This document shows positions 1-5,742 of a stretch of DNA of 5,742 nucleotides, one piece after another. Within the stretch, counting starts at the first letter, position 1, and the number at the start of each line of letters is the position of its first letter. This stretch comes from Rhodobiaceae bacterium (GTDB lineage: Bacteria; Pseudomonadota; Alphaproteobacteria; Micropepsales; Micropepsaceae): the NCBI GenBank assembly GCA_009885515.1, contig VFKO01000178.1, positions 1-5,742 of the forward strand, read 5' to 3'. The notes below the pieces were generated by a model, which was given only the letters and a program-made list of their open reading frames with translations, was not told where the DNA came from and did not search any database. The position numbers and the translations under genes are program-made.

Positions 1-2283
1 CGTGTAGCCGATCTCATAGTCCGTCTCTGGCGTTGAGCTCGCCAAATTCAACACCTCGGTCGAGTAGACGATCTCGCGATCTTCCGTCACGCCCGTCGAC
101 GCCCGCATCACAGCCGAACCGCCGGTGATATGCAACGGCCGCGACACGGCAACTCCCAGACTGTCCATGTCACTGAAAATACCGGTCTTGGACAGCGCGA
201 TGCCGTAGGCCTGGCTCTCGATATCCGAAAAACTTTGGAACAGACTCCCATTCACGGGCGCAGCATCCGTTTTTCCCATGCTCCAGGAGCCCGACAACAC
301 AAAGTCGTCGCCAAGGTCAAACCGCACGCCCGCGCCCACTGATGTAGTCGCTGCCGACGCCGTCAGCGCCAGCGCACCCTGTTCGCTCGTACCCAACAGG
401 CTGTTTTCCTCCTCGGTGTAGGCAGCGTTCAACCCGGCTACACCCCAGGGCGCAAACCTCCAACTCATCGCCGCTACCGTATTCTGCGCCGAACGCTGAT
501 GCGTCGAGTTTTGTGTCAGTTTGGCCAGCACCTGATCGCTCGCCATGACTTCCGTGCTATATTTGCTGGTCGCGCTCTGCTCGCTGGCAGCATGCCCGAA
601 AGAGAACGTCAAATCATTGCCGCTCGTAAACGACGCCGCCAGGAAGTTCGCATCACTGGTCAGTGCCAGGAACGGCGAATTCATTGCCGACGCCGACATA
701 AACAGTCCCGCATAGGCAGGACTTGCCGACAGATCAAGCTGGTTGAAATTGCCGGAAAGCGAAGCGTTGTGGCCGACCGTCACCGACGTGCTGTCGGAGA
801 AGCGCGCCTTGACGACGAGATCGCTCAGCGCCGTGTCAGGCCGGTCCGTGAAGCTTGCCGCTGCAACACTATTCGGTGCTTCGTCCGCGACAAATCCAGA
901 AATGGCATAACCGTCCCCGAAACCTGAAACATGACGCAGGCCCGAGCCCGCATTTTCCAACACGCCAGCGAGGCTCACCGCACTCTGCGCCACGGCCGAG
1001 GAAAGATCAGTTCCGTAGTCGCGGCCAAACGCGTCGAAAAACACCAGCTTCTTGGCAATCAGCGAATTGCGTACCGCCACGCCCAACGGGCCCGATACGC
1101 CCGATCCGCCAACTTCACCCGTGCCCGTAAAGCCGTTCGTGCTCGCGCCCGACGTCGCAACCGAAGTTGAACCCAGAGGCGCCAAAGCCGCGCCCAAATT
1201 GACCAAGCCGCGGCCATAAACTCCATCGACACCCACCGCGCCCAGATCGGTCGCCGATTGCAGCAAGATGCTCACCACTTGCTTGTTCGTCAGAAAGGGC
1301 GAGGCGCCAAGCACGCGCGCCGCAACACCCGACACATAAGGTGTCGCCATCGACGTTCCCGACATCGTGGCATAGCCGCCGCCCAAATAGGCCGACAAGA
1401 TGTTCTCGCCCGGCGCCACCAAAAACACGTCCTTGAAGCACGTCGTCGCGCCACCGGATGCAACGCAGCCGCCATTGCCTGGAGTTTGCGAGAACGACGA
1501 GATGACGTTCGTCGATTTGACCGAACCGACAATCAACATGCTGCCGACGATACCGGCTTGCGTCGCGTAAGCCGCCGGATAACCCGGTGCCAAAGCATTG
1601 CCGCTATTGCCCGCTGCTGCCACGATGACCGATCCCGCAGTCGCCGCCTGTTGCAAAGGCGCAAGCAATGTCGTTGAAGGCGAACTACCGCCCAGACTCA
1701 TGTTGATCACGCGTGCGTTTTTCGTTGCTGCATACGAGATGCCTTGGCCCACCGCCGTGTACGTGCCGCTGCCATTGGCATCCAAAACTTTTACTGCCAA
1801 CAGCGACGCGCCAGGTGCAACGCCGGTGTTGCCCATACCGTTCGCCGCCCCAGCGATAATGCCCGCGACGTGCGTGCCGTGTCCGTGGTTGTCGTTGCCC
1901 TGCGCCGACGTGCCCGGACACGCAGTGGTGCCGCCGAAGCAGGCTCCACCCGCGGCGATCCGGCCGGTGAACTCGCTATGCGTGAGAAAAATTCCTGTAT
2001 CGACCACTGCGACCAGAACCCCGGCGCCCGTGTTGCTGCTCGGCGGCGTCGGCGTGGGTGCGGTTGGTTGGCGGCGCCTGACGCGCAGCGCGTTCACGGA
2101 TGCGCCAGACGCGCTGAGATCGCTGTAGTCCGTCAGCCAGGTTTTGTCATCGGCGTTTTCTTCTGCTTCGCGTGCATCCACGCCGTACACCCATTGCGCA
2201 TCACGCGCCTGAGCGGCAGGCACTGCGTTGTGCAAGGTGCTGGCGCCAAAAACAAGCAGCGCAATGCGAAGACGAAGGGACAT
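1..2283 (-). CDS. Subtilisin-family (S8) serine protease with autotransporter-like C-terminal barrel, 3' end missing
   Basis: One stop-free frame of 761 codons runs from the ATG at 2283 to the left edge, so the C-terminus is missing. A signal peptide is visible: MSLRLR, a hydrophobic stretch, then cleavage probably after A26 (AQA/RDA). A short region with a Thr/Pro-rich linker (about 71-83) leads into a peptidase S8 domain (about 88-365). Its catalytic residues are Asp95 in VAVVDTG, His135 in HGHGTHVAG, oxyanion Asn226 in AAAGNSG and Ser311 in SGTSMATP. Cysteines 115/122 and 273/282 form two close pairs that could be disulfides in the oxidising cell envelope. Residues from about 400 on have no cysteine and are rich in Ser/Ala/Gly. 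From about 600 they show alternating beta-strand patterns (AMSWRFAPWGVAGLNAAY, VGAGVRFDLGDDFVLSGS), as expected for an outer-membrane barrel. The likely role is a secreted or surface-anchored endopeptidase. By comparison with the family, perhaps only the last few barrel strands are lost (inference). The start is supported by GGAG seven bases upstream. The protease call is firm; the barrel is probable. Confidence 0.93.
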   Translation of the reverse strand, partial: MSLRLRIALLVFGASTLHNAVPAAQARDAQWVYGVDAREAEENADDKTWLTDYSDLSASGASVNALRVRRRQPTAPTPTPPSSNTGAGVLVAVVDTGIFLTHSEFTGRIAAGGACFGGTTACPGTSAQGNDNHGHGTHVAGIIAGAANGMGNTGVAPGASLLAVKVLDANGSGTYTAVGQGISYAATKNARVINMSLGGSSPSTTLLAPLQQAATAGSVIVAAAGNSGNALAPGYPAAYATQAGIVGSMLIVGSVKSTNVISSFSQTPGNGGCVASGGATTCFKDVFLVAPGENILSAYLGGGYATMSGTSMATPYVSGVAARVLGASPFLTNKQVVSILLQSATDLGAVGVDGVYGRGLVNLGAALAPLGSTSVATSGASTNGFTGTGEVGGSGVSGPLGVAVRNSLIAKKLVFFDAFGRDYGTDLSSAVAQSAVSLAGVLENAGSGLRHVSGFGDGYAISGFVADEAPNSVAAASFTDRPDTALSDLVVKARFSDSTSVTVGHNASLSGNFNQLDLSASPAYAGLFMSASAMNSPFLALTSDANFLAASFTSGNDLTFSFGHAASEQSATSKYSTEVMASDQVLAKLTQNSTHQRSAQNTVAAMSWRFAPWGVAGLNAAYTEEENSLLGTSEQGALALTASAATTSVGAGVRFDLGDDFVLSGSWSMGKTDAAPVNGSLFQSFSDIESQAYGIALSKTGIFSDMDSLGVAVSRPLHITGGSAVMRASTGVTEDREIVYSTEVLNLASSTPETDYEIGYT

Positions 2284-2290
2284 GAGGAAG

Positions 2291-2294
2291 CTCC
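2291..2294 (-). promoter_or_regulatory. Ribosome binding site of the S8 protease
   Basis: On the minus strand GGAG lies seven bases before the ATG at 2283. It is the best Shine-Dalgarno match among the three gene starts in the window. It fixes the protease start directly before a good signal peptide. Confidence 0.7.
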
Positions 2295-2357
2295 AGCGCA
2301 AAATAGCGGTAGACCCGCGAGTGCCCCAACTATGCGCGTGGGCGATCTAACACCTGG

Positions 2358-2381
2358 TTCAAACAGCGAATGAAATTTGAA
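2358..2381. repeat. Inverted repeat TTCAAA-N12-TTTGAA, possible operator
   Basis: TTCAAA (2358-2363) and its exact reverse complement TTTGAA (2376-2381) are separated by 12 bases in an AT-rich patch of otherwise GC-rich DNA. The patch lies about 75-100 bases upstream of the protease start, just past the terminator of the preceding gene, where the protease promoter would be expected. The arms are short, so a chance match is possible. I found no convincing -35/-10 pair beside it. Confidence 0.3.
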
Positions 2382-2383
2382 TC

Positions 2384-2403
2384 AAAAAGCACCCGCTGAG
2401 TGC
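2384..2403 (-). terminator. Probable Rho-independent terminator of the PLP enzyme gene
   Basis: Read on the minus strand, GCACTC (2403-2398), loop AGC and GGGTGC (2394-2389) form a 6-bp stem with one G-U pair, followed immediately by five T residues (2388-2384). It lies about 53 bases after the stop of the PLP enzyme gene and before the protease start. It therefore separates the two same-strand genes into likely independent transcription units. The stem is short, so termination may be partial. Confidence 0.55.
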
Positions 2404-2455
2404 GCGCGCGAAAGTGAATGGAAAGTAAAGTCGCGCAAAGCGGCGTCCGGCACGG

Positions 2456-3466
2456 TTAGTTTTCGGTTACGACCTCAGGATAGGCAAAAAGTCCCATGCT
2501 GCCACCGGTGTGCAAGAACACCACCGTCTGTTCCCGGGTAAATTTCCGGCGCCGCACATGACCGATCAACGCCGCCATCGCTTTGCCCGAATAGACCGGG
2601 TCAAGCAGCAATCCTTCGCTTTGCGCCGTCAACGCCAAGGCTTCGCGCATCGCCTCGGTCGGTTGTCCATACGCCTCACCCTGATAACCGTCGATCACAT
2701 GCACATGCGCCGAAATATCGTCGAGCTTGGCACCCGCAAGCTGCAGCGTCTCCAACGCCAGCGCATGTGCCGCCGCCGCAATGTCGCCGCCGCCTTTCTT
2801 ATAGACATTCACACCCATGACTTTCGTCGCGCTGCCGTTGAGCACTGCGCCGGCGATCAGACCCGCTTGCGTCCCGCAACTCGACGAGGCGTGCACGATG
2901 GCATCGACTTTCAGGTCCAACCCCGCAGCTTGAGTTTGGATTTCGCCAAAGGCCTCGACATAACCCAGCGACCCCACCGCGTTCGAACCGCCAATCGGCA
3001 CAACATAGACTTTGCGCCCGGCGCCCTCGTGCTCCGCCATCACCTCAGCCAGCTTCGCGCTGGCTTGCCGCTCCGCCACACCATGCATCCGCGCGCCAAA
3101 CAGCCGGTCAAGCAACACATTGCCCGATTGCCGGTAAGCCTCGCCGTCGCGCTCTACCATGTCGATCAAAATCAAATCGCAAAGCAGCCCCAGTTTGGCT
3201 GCCGCCGCCGCGGTTTGGCGGGCATGGTTCGACTGGATCGCACCAAAGGTGACGACGGCATTGGCGCCTTGTGCCATCGCCTCTCCCATCAAAAACTCAA
3301 GCTTGCGCGTCTTGTTGCCGCCCGTGGCCAGCCCCGTACAATCGTCGCGCTTGACATAAAGCGTCGGGCAATCAGGCCCCAGCAAAGCGCGCAGCCGGTC
3401 CATCCGCTCCAGCGGCGTCGGAAGATGCGCGAATTTCAAGCGGGGCAGGCGGGAGAGTGAGTGCAT
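2456..3466 (-). CDS. PLP-dependent D-cysteine desulfhydrase / L-cysteate sulfo-lyase family enzyme
   Basis: This complete 336-residue cytosolic enzyme belongs to the fold-type II PLP family that contains ACC deaminase, D-cysteine desulfhydrase (DcyD) and L-cysteate sulfo-lyase (CuyA). Visible motifs are GGNKTRK with the PLP-binding Lys52, QSNHARQTAAAAAKLGL with Ser79 of the active site, the phosphate-binding stretch SSSCGTQAGL (194-203), EAYGQPT with Tyr266, DPVYSGKAM with Tyr292, and FLHTGG (317-322). Ser293 and Thr320 occupy the positions that are Glu and Leu in true ACC deaminases. This favours a desulfhydrase, which turns D-cysteine into pyruvate, ammonia and sulfide. CuyA, which makes pyruvate, ammonia and sulfite from L-cysteate, is a close relative and cannot be excluded from sequence alone. 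The length is normal for the family. The ATG at 3466 is the only start after an in-frame stop at 3484-3482, with a weak purine-rich site (GAAAAGAAG) eight bases upstream. The gene is divergent from the Fe-S fusion gene and is followed by a probable terminator. Confidence 0.92.
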   Translation of the reverse strand: MHSLSRLPRLKFAHLPTPLERMDRLRALLGPDCPTLYVKRDDCTGLATGGNKTRKLEFLMGEAMAQGANAVVTFGAIQSNHARQTAAAAAKLGLLCDLILIDMVERDGEAYRQSGNVLLDRLFGARMHGVAERQASAKLAEVMAEHEGAGRKVYVVPIGGSNAVGSLGYVEAFGEIQTQAAGLDLKVDAIVHASSSCGTQAGLIAGAVLNGSATKVMGVNVYKKGGGDIAAAAHALALETLQLAGAKLDDISAHVHVIDGYQGEAYGQPTEAMREALALTAQSEGLLLDPVYSGKAMAALIGHVRRRKFTREQTVVFLHTGGSMGLFAYPEVVTEN

Positions 3467-3550
3467 GGTGTATGCTTCTTTTCATTGATGCTCGATTCTC
3501 ACGCCATTATGCCATGATGCCCCCAAACGCACTATCTGCGAGTTCCACCT
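3467..3550. promoter_or_regulatory. Divergent promoter region between the PLP enzyme and Fe-S fusion genes
   Basis: These 84 bases separate two start codons that point away from each other, so promoters for both genes should lie here or just inside the genes. For the minus-strand gene, CATAAT (3511-3506) is a fair -10 match that would give a leader of about 33 bases, but no good -35 is visible. Two near-identical tandem octamers, GCCATTAT (3503-3510) and GCCATGAT (3511-3518), overlap that -10. The plus-strand gene has no clear Shine-Dalgarno site; the nearest is GCGAG at 3538-3542. The role is inferred from position; the exact sites are uncertain. Confidence 0.4.
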
Positions 3551-5473
3551 ATGTCGTCCGACATCATCGTCCAGGATCGCGAAGAACTGATCCTCTTGCT
3601 CTGCGAAGCCGCCGAGTTCGAGCATGCCGTCATGTGCACCTATCTCTATGCCATGTGGTCGCTCAAGCGCGATGAAAGCGAAGGCGTAACGGCGGACGAA
3701 CTTGCGGCGATCAACAACTGGCGCGCCTCGTTGCGCAAGGTCGCCCGTGAAGAAATGCTGCATTTGTGCTTGGTCAACAATCTCCTGGCCTCATTGGGCG
3801 CATCACCCCATTTGTGGAAGCCTGAGTTTCCGGTCCGCGCCGGCCATTTCCCCGCCGACGTGGTGATGAAGCTGACACCGTTTTCGCTGCAGGCCCTCGA
3901 CCATTTTCTCTACATCGAACGCCCCGAGGGCCTCGACCTCAGCGACGGTAAAGGCTTCGACCACAAGGATCATTATCACCGCGTCGCGCGGCCCGACATG
4001 CTATCGCCCACAGCGCAGGACTATGCGAGTCAGGGGCAACTTTATCACGGCATATTGCAGGGACTGATTGCGCTGTCGGCGCAATGGGGCGAGGACAGGG
4101 TCTTCGTCGGCCACGATCAAGCCCAAGTCGCGGGGGCAGAGTTTGGACTTCCAGGCCTGTTCAAGGTCACCGATCTGAACTCAGCCCGCCGCGCCATCGA
4201 GGAAATCGTCATCCAGGGCGAGGGCGCACCGGCGCACAGCGAAACCTCGCACTACGCCCGCTTCGCCGCGATTAAAAGCAATCTGGTTGCCATGCAGTCC
4301 GCGCGCCCAGCCTTCAATCCCGCCCGCGATGTCGCCACAAACCCCACGTTGCTGGACCTTCCAGAGCGCACCGACCTGACACGCATCACCGGCCCGCATG
4401 CCCCCAAGATGGTTGACCTCGGCAACGCGGTCTATGCGTTGATGATGCGCACATTGGCCCAGGTGTTTTCGCCCGCGCCGTTGCCGGGCGAACTGCGCGT
4501 CGGCCTGGCAGTTGGCTCGACCGAACTGATGTATGTGCTGCAGACGGTGGGAGAGGCTGCGACCCGCTTTCCCGGCGCCGGGCTGAGTTTTTCGCTGCCG
4601 CGCTCAGCCGGCCAGCTGGTACAGAGTTGCGCCGGGCAAATTCTTAGTGAACGGACAAGCGAGCTTGGAATTGTCGCTGCGGCCCTTGAACCGTATGCAA
4701 CAATGCCCGGCGTCGCCTCACGCCTGCAGGCCCTGGCAAAGCGCTTTGACGAACTTCATGACCGCTTCGAAGGCCATATCGCAATCGCCGTCGACCGCAC
4801 CGCAGCCGTAAAGGTCCCAGCGCTACCAGCCGGCGTCGATCCATCCGATCCAAACGTTGCAAGCACCAAAGACATCACGCTGCGCTTCGACACCAAGCGC
4901 TGCATTCATTCCCGCCACTGCGTTCTGGATGCGCCCGGCGTCTTTCGTGCCAACACCAAAGGCGCCTGGCTTCACCCGGAAGCCTTGCCGATTGAGCACG
5001 TCGTGCGGGTCGCCCACAATTGTCCGTCAGGCGCCATCACCTATCAGCGTCACGACGGCGCGGCCCAAGAGGCAGCACCCCAGGTCAATGTCATCCGCGT
5101 CCGCGAAGACGGACCCTATGCCGTCGCCGCAGATGTCAGCCTGCACGGGGACACGTTCACGCGCGCCACGCTCTGCCGCTGCGGCCAGTCAAAAAACAAA
5201 CCCTTTTGCGACAACGCTCATCGCGCCGCACAGTTCAAGGCTCCAGGCGAACCTTTAACCACCGAAAGCGACCCGCTCGAATTCCGTGGCGGCACGCTGA
5301 CGATCGATCCACTCACCGACGGCCCGCTGCAGATCATGGGCAATTTCGAAATCTGCTCCGGCACCGGCCGCACCATCACCCGCGCCCAAAACGCCAGACT
5401 CTGCCGCTGCGGCCAGTCAGGCACAAAACCCTTCTGCGACGGCACGCATGCACGGGTGGGGTTTAAAAGCTAA
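3551..5473 (+). CDS. VioB-type ferritin-like protein fused to a 4Fe-4S mono-cluster domain and two CDGSH 2Fe-2S domains
   Basis: This is a 640-residue soluble protein with no signal peptide or membrane segment. Residues about 8-250 resemble the ferritin-like domain found in VioB (iminophenyl-pyruvate dimer synthase) and relatives. Candidate metal ligands lie at Glu24 (EFEH), Glu68/His71 (EEMLH) and Glu231/His234 (ETSH). Residues about 255-415 look like the helical second half of such proteins. Residues about 440-500 match a divergent 4Fe-4S mono-cluster domain, with Cys451-x5-Cys457 and Cys491 in NCPSGAI. Two CDGSH domains follow: Cys542, Cys544, Cys553, His557 and Cys618, Cys620, Cys629, His633, each with the 3Cys-1His ligand set of mitoNEET-type 2Fe-2S clusters. 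A likely role is electron transfer coupled to an oxidative or iron-handling reaction; the substrate is unknown. The domain calls are firm and the overall function is not. The ATG at 3551 is the only one after an in-frame stop at 3515, although its ribosome binding site is weak. The stop overlaps that of the convergent transporter gene. Confidence 0.92.
   Translation: MSSDIIVQDREELILLLCEAAEFEHAVMCTYLYAMWSLKRDESEGVTADELAAINNWRASLRKVAREEMLHLCLVNNLLASLGASPHLWKPEFPVRAGHFPADVVMKLTPFSLQALDHFLYIERPEGLDLSDGKGFDHKDHYHRVARPDMLSPTAQDYASQGQLYHGILQGLIALSAQWGEDRVFVGHDQAQVAGAEFGLPGLFKVTDLNSARRAIEEIVIQGEGAPAHSETSHYARFAAIKSNLVAMQSARPAFNPARDVATNPTLLDLPERTDLTRITGPHAPKMVDLGNAVYALMMRTLAQVFSPAPLPGELRVGLAVGSTELMYVLQTVGEAATRFPGAGLSFSLPRSAGQLVQSCAGQILSERTSELGIVAAALEPYATMPGVASRLQALAKRFDELHDRFEGHIAIAVDRTAAVKVPALPAGVDPSDPNVASTKDITLRFDTKRCIHSRHCVLDAPGVFRANTKGAWLHPEALPIEHVVRVAHNCPSGAITYQRHDGAAQEAAPQVNVIRVREDGPYAVAADVSLHGDTFTRATLCRCGQSKNKPFCDNAHRAAQFKAPGEPLTTESDPLEFRGGTLTIDPLTDGPLQIMGNFEICSGTGRTITRAQNARLCRCGQSGTKPFCDGTHARVGFKS
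5174..5221 (+). other. CDGSH 2Fe-2S motif 1 of the Fe-S fusion protein
   Basis: Codons 542-557 encode CRCGQSKNKPFCDNAH, which fits the CDGSH pattern C-x-C-x2-S-x3-P-x-C-D-x2-H. All four cluster ligands (Cys542, Cys544, Cys553, His557) are present. The usual Gly after CD is Asn555 here, unlike motif 2. A DGPY segment at 520-523 precedes it, matching the DGPL upstream of motif 2. Confidence 0.88.
5402..5449 (+). other. CDGSH 2Fe-2S motif 2 of the Fe-S fusion protein
   Basis: Codons 618-633 encode CRCGQSGTKPFCDGTH, a canonical CDGSH motif with ligands Cys618, Cys620, Cys629 and His633. It ends seven residues before the C-terminus. A 21-base stretch at 5399-5419 is identical to 5171-5191 in motif 1, offset by 228 bases (76 codons). 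Confidence 0.9.
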
Positions 5474-5742
5474 AACCACTTCGTCCAGCGGAACACGGCA
5501 ATCTCGATCACGATCAAAGTCGCCAATATCCACAGTAAAAGCCAGAACGCATTCGGATCTTCGGCAAGCGGTATGCCAGCCAGGCTCACCCCGAACAGCG
5601 ACGTGATGAAACTCAGCGGCAACATGATCGCAGCCACAATCGTCAACACGTATGAGTTCCGGTTCTGCCGCTCGGTCAACCGGTTGAGCACCTCGTCCTG
5701 CACCACGCTTGCCCGTTCACGTACGCTGTCCAGCTCTTCGAC
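5470..5742 (-). CDS. CorA/ZntB-family metal ion transporter, C-terminal part
   Basis: The last 90 codons are present; the gene enters from the right edge, so the start and the large cytosolic N-terminal domain are missing. The end of the long stalk helix (VEELDSVRER onwards, then QDEVLNRLTERQNRNSYVLT) runs into membrane segment 1 (about 31-50, LPLSFITSLFG). A short loop follows, then membrane segment 2 (about 65-84), and the chain ends in a basic/aromatic cytosolic tail (FRWTKWF). This is the two-helix pore end of the CorA superfamily, which works as a pentamer in the inner membrane. The loop GVSLAGIP looks more like ZntB than classical CorA, so zinc or another divalent cation is as likely as magnesium. 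The signature usually reads GxN, but this copy has Ser in place of Asn. The TAG stop (5472-5470) overlaps the TAA of the convergent Fe-S fusion gene. Confidence 0.88.
   Translation of the reverse strand, partial: VEELDSVRERASVVQDEVLNRLTERQNRNSYVLTIVAAIMLPLSFITSLFGVSLAGIPLAEDPNAFWLLLWILATLIVIEIAVFRWTKWF

Noticed and set aside
130..2373. Several plus-strand open frames (for example 499-927, 1258-1677, 1598-2128, 1744-2373)
   Set aside because: All lie wholly or mostly antisense to the S8 protease, whose frame is continuous with intact signal peptide and catalytic residues. Their products are low-complexity, Arg-rich or Ala/Pro-rich, and match nothing.
2510..3460. 316-codon open frame on the plus strand, antisense to the PLP enzyme gene
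   Set aside because: The translation is rich in Arg, His and Gln with no recognisable domain and lies wholly opposite a gene with clear catalytic motifs. It is a typical shadow frame in GC-rich DNA.
2456..3466. ACC deaminase as the product of the PLP gene
   Set aside because: The general family motif matches, but Ser293 and Thr320 replace the Glu and Leu typical of ACC deaminases, so the desulfhydrase/sulfo-lyase side is favoured.
4857..5466. Alternative plus-strand frames inside the Fe-S fusion gene (4857-5258 and 5020-5466)
   Set aside because: They are out-of-frame readings of the CDGSH region, with Arg/His/Ser-rich products and no domain.
3551..5473. A violacein or indolocarbazole biosynthesis cluster, suggested by the VioB-like domain
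   Set aside because: No VioA, VioC, VioD, VioE or similar gene is present in the window, and the attached Fe-S domains are not part of VioB. Only the ferritin-like family resemblance is kept.
5470..5706. A small complete 78-residue membrane protein starting at the GTG at 5706
   Set aside because: The frame stays open upstream to the window edge with typical CorA/ZntB stalk-helix sequence, so this is the end of a longer gene.

Overview
The base composition is GC-rich on both strands. The gene set (a subtilisin-type autotransporter protease with an outer-membrane barrel, a D-cysteine desulfhydrase-family enzyme, a multi-cluster Fe-S protein and a ZntB/CorA-type transporter) suggests a Gram-negative proteobacterium. 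An alphaproteobacterium is the most likely (inference; no rRNA or other phylogenetic marker is present). No tRNA, rRNA, CRISPR array, IS element or phage gene was seen.

Layout from left to right. (1) Positions 1-2283, minus strand: the first 761 codons of a secreted S8 serine protease with signal peptide, complete catalytic residues (D95, H135, N226, S311) and a beta-rich C-terminal half that runs off the left edge. This single open frame explains everything in the first 2.3 kb. (2) 2284-2455: a 172-bp gap with the protease ribosome binding site, a 6+6 inverted repeat and a probable intrinsic terminator for the upstream gene. (3) 2456-3466, minus strand: a complete PLP enzyme of the D-cysteine desulfhydrase / L-cysteate sulfo-lyase / ACC deaminase family, with residues favouring the desulfhydrase side. 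(4) 3467-3550: an 84-bp divergent promoter region. (5) 3551-5473, plus strand: a 640-residue protein joining a VioB-type ferritin-like region, a divergent 4Fe-4S mono-cluster domain and two CDGSH 2Fe-2S domains. (6) 5470-5742, minus strand: the last 90 codons of a CorA/ZntB-family metal transporter. Its stop codon overlaps that of the preceding gene tail to tail.

The most interesting locus is the divergent pair at 2456-5473. One gene encodes an enzyme expected to release sulfide or sulfite from a cysteine-like substrate. The other encodes a protein that could carry up to four metal centres of three types on one chain. A shared role in sulfur, iron-sulfur or redox metabolism is plausible, but it is inferred only from adjacency. 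The protease and the transporter show no obvious functional link to this pair.
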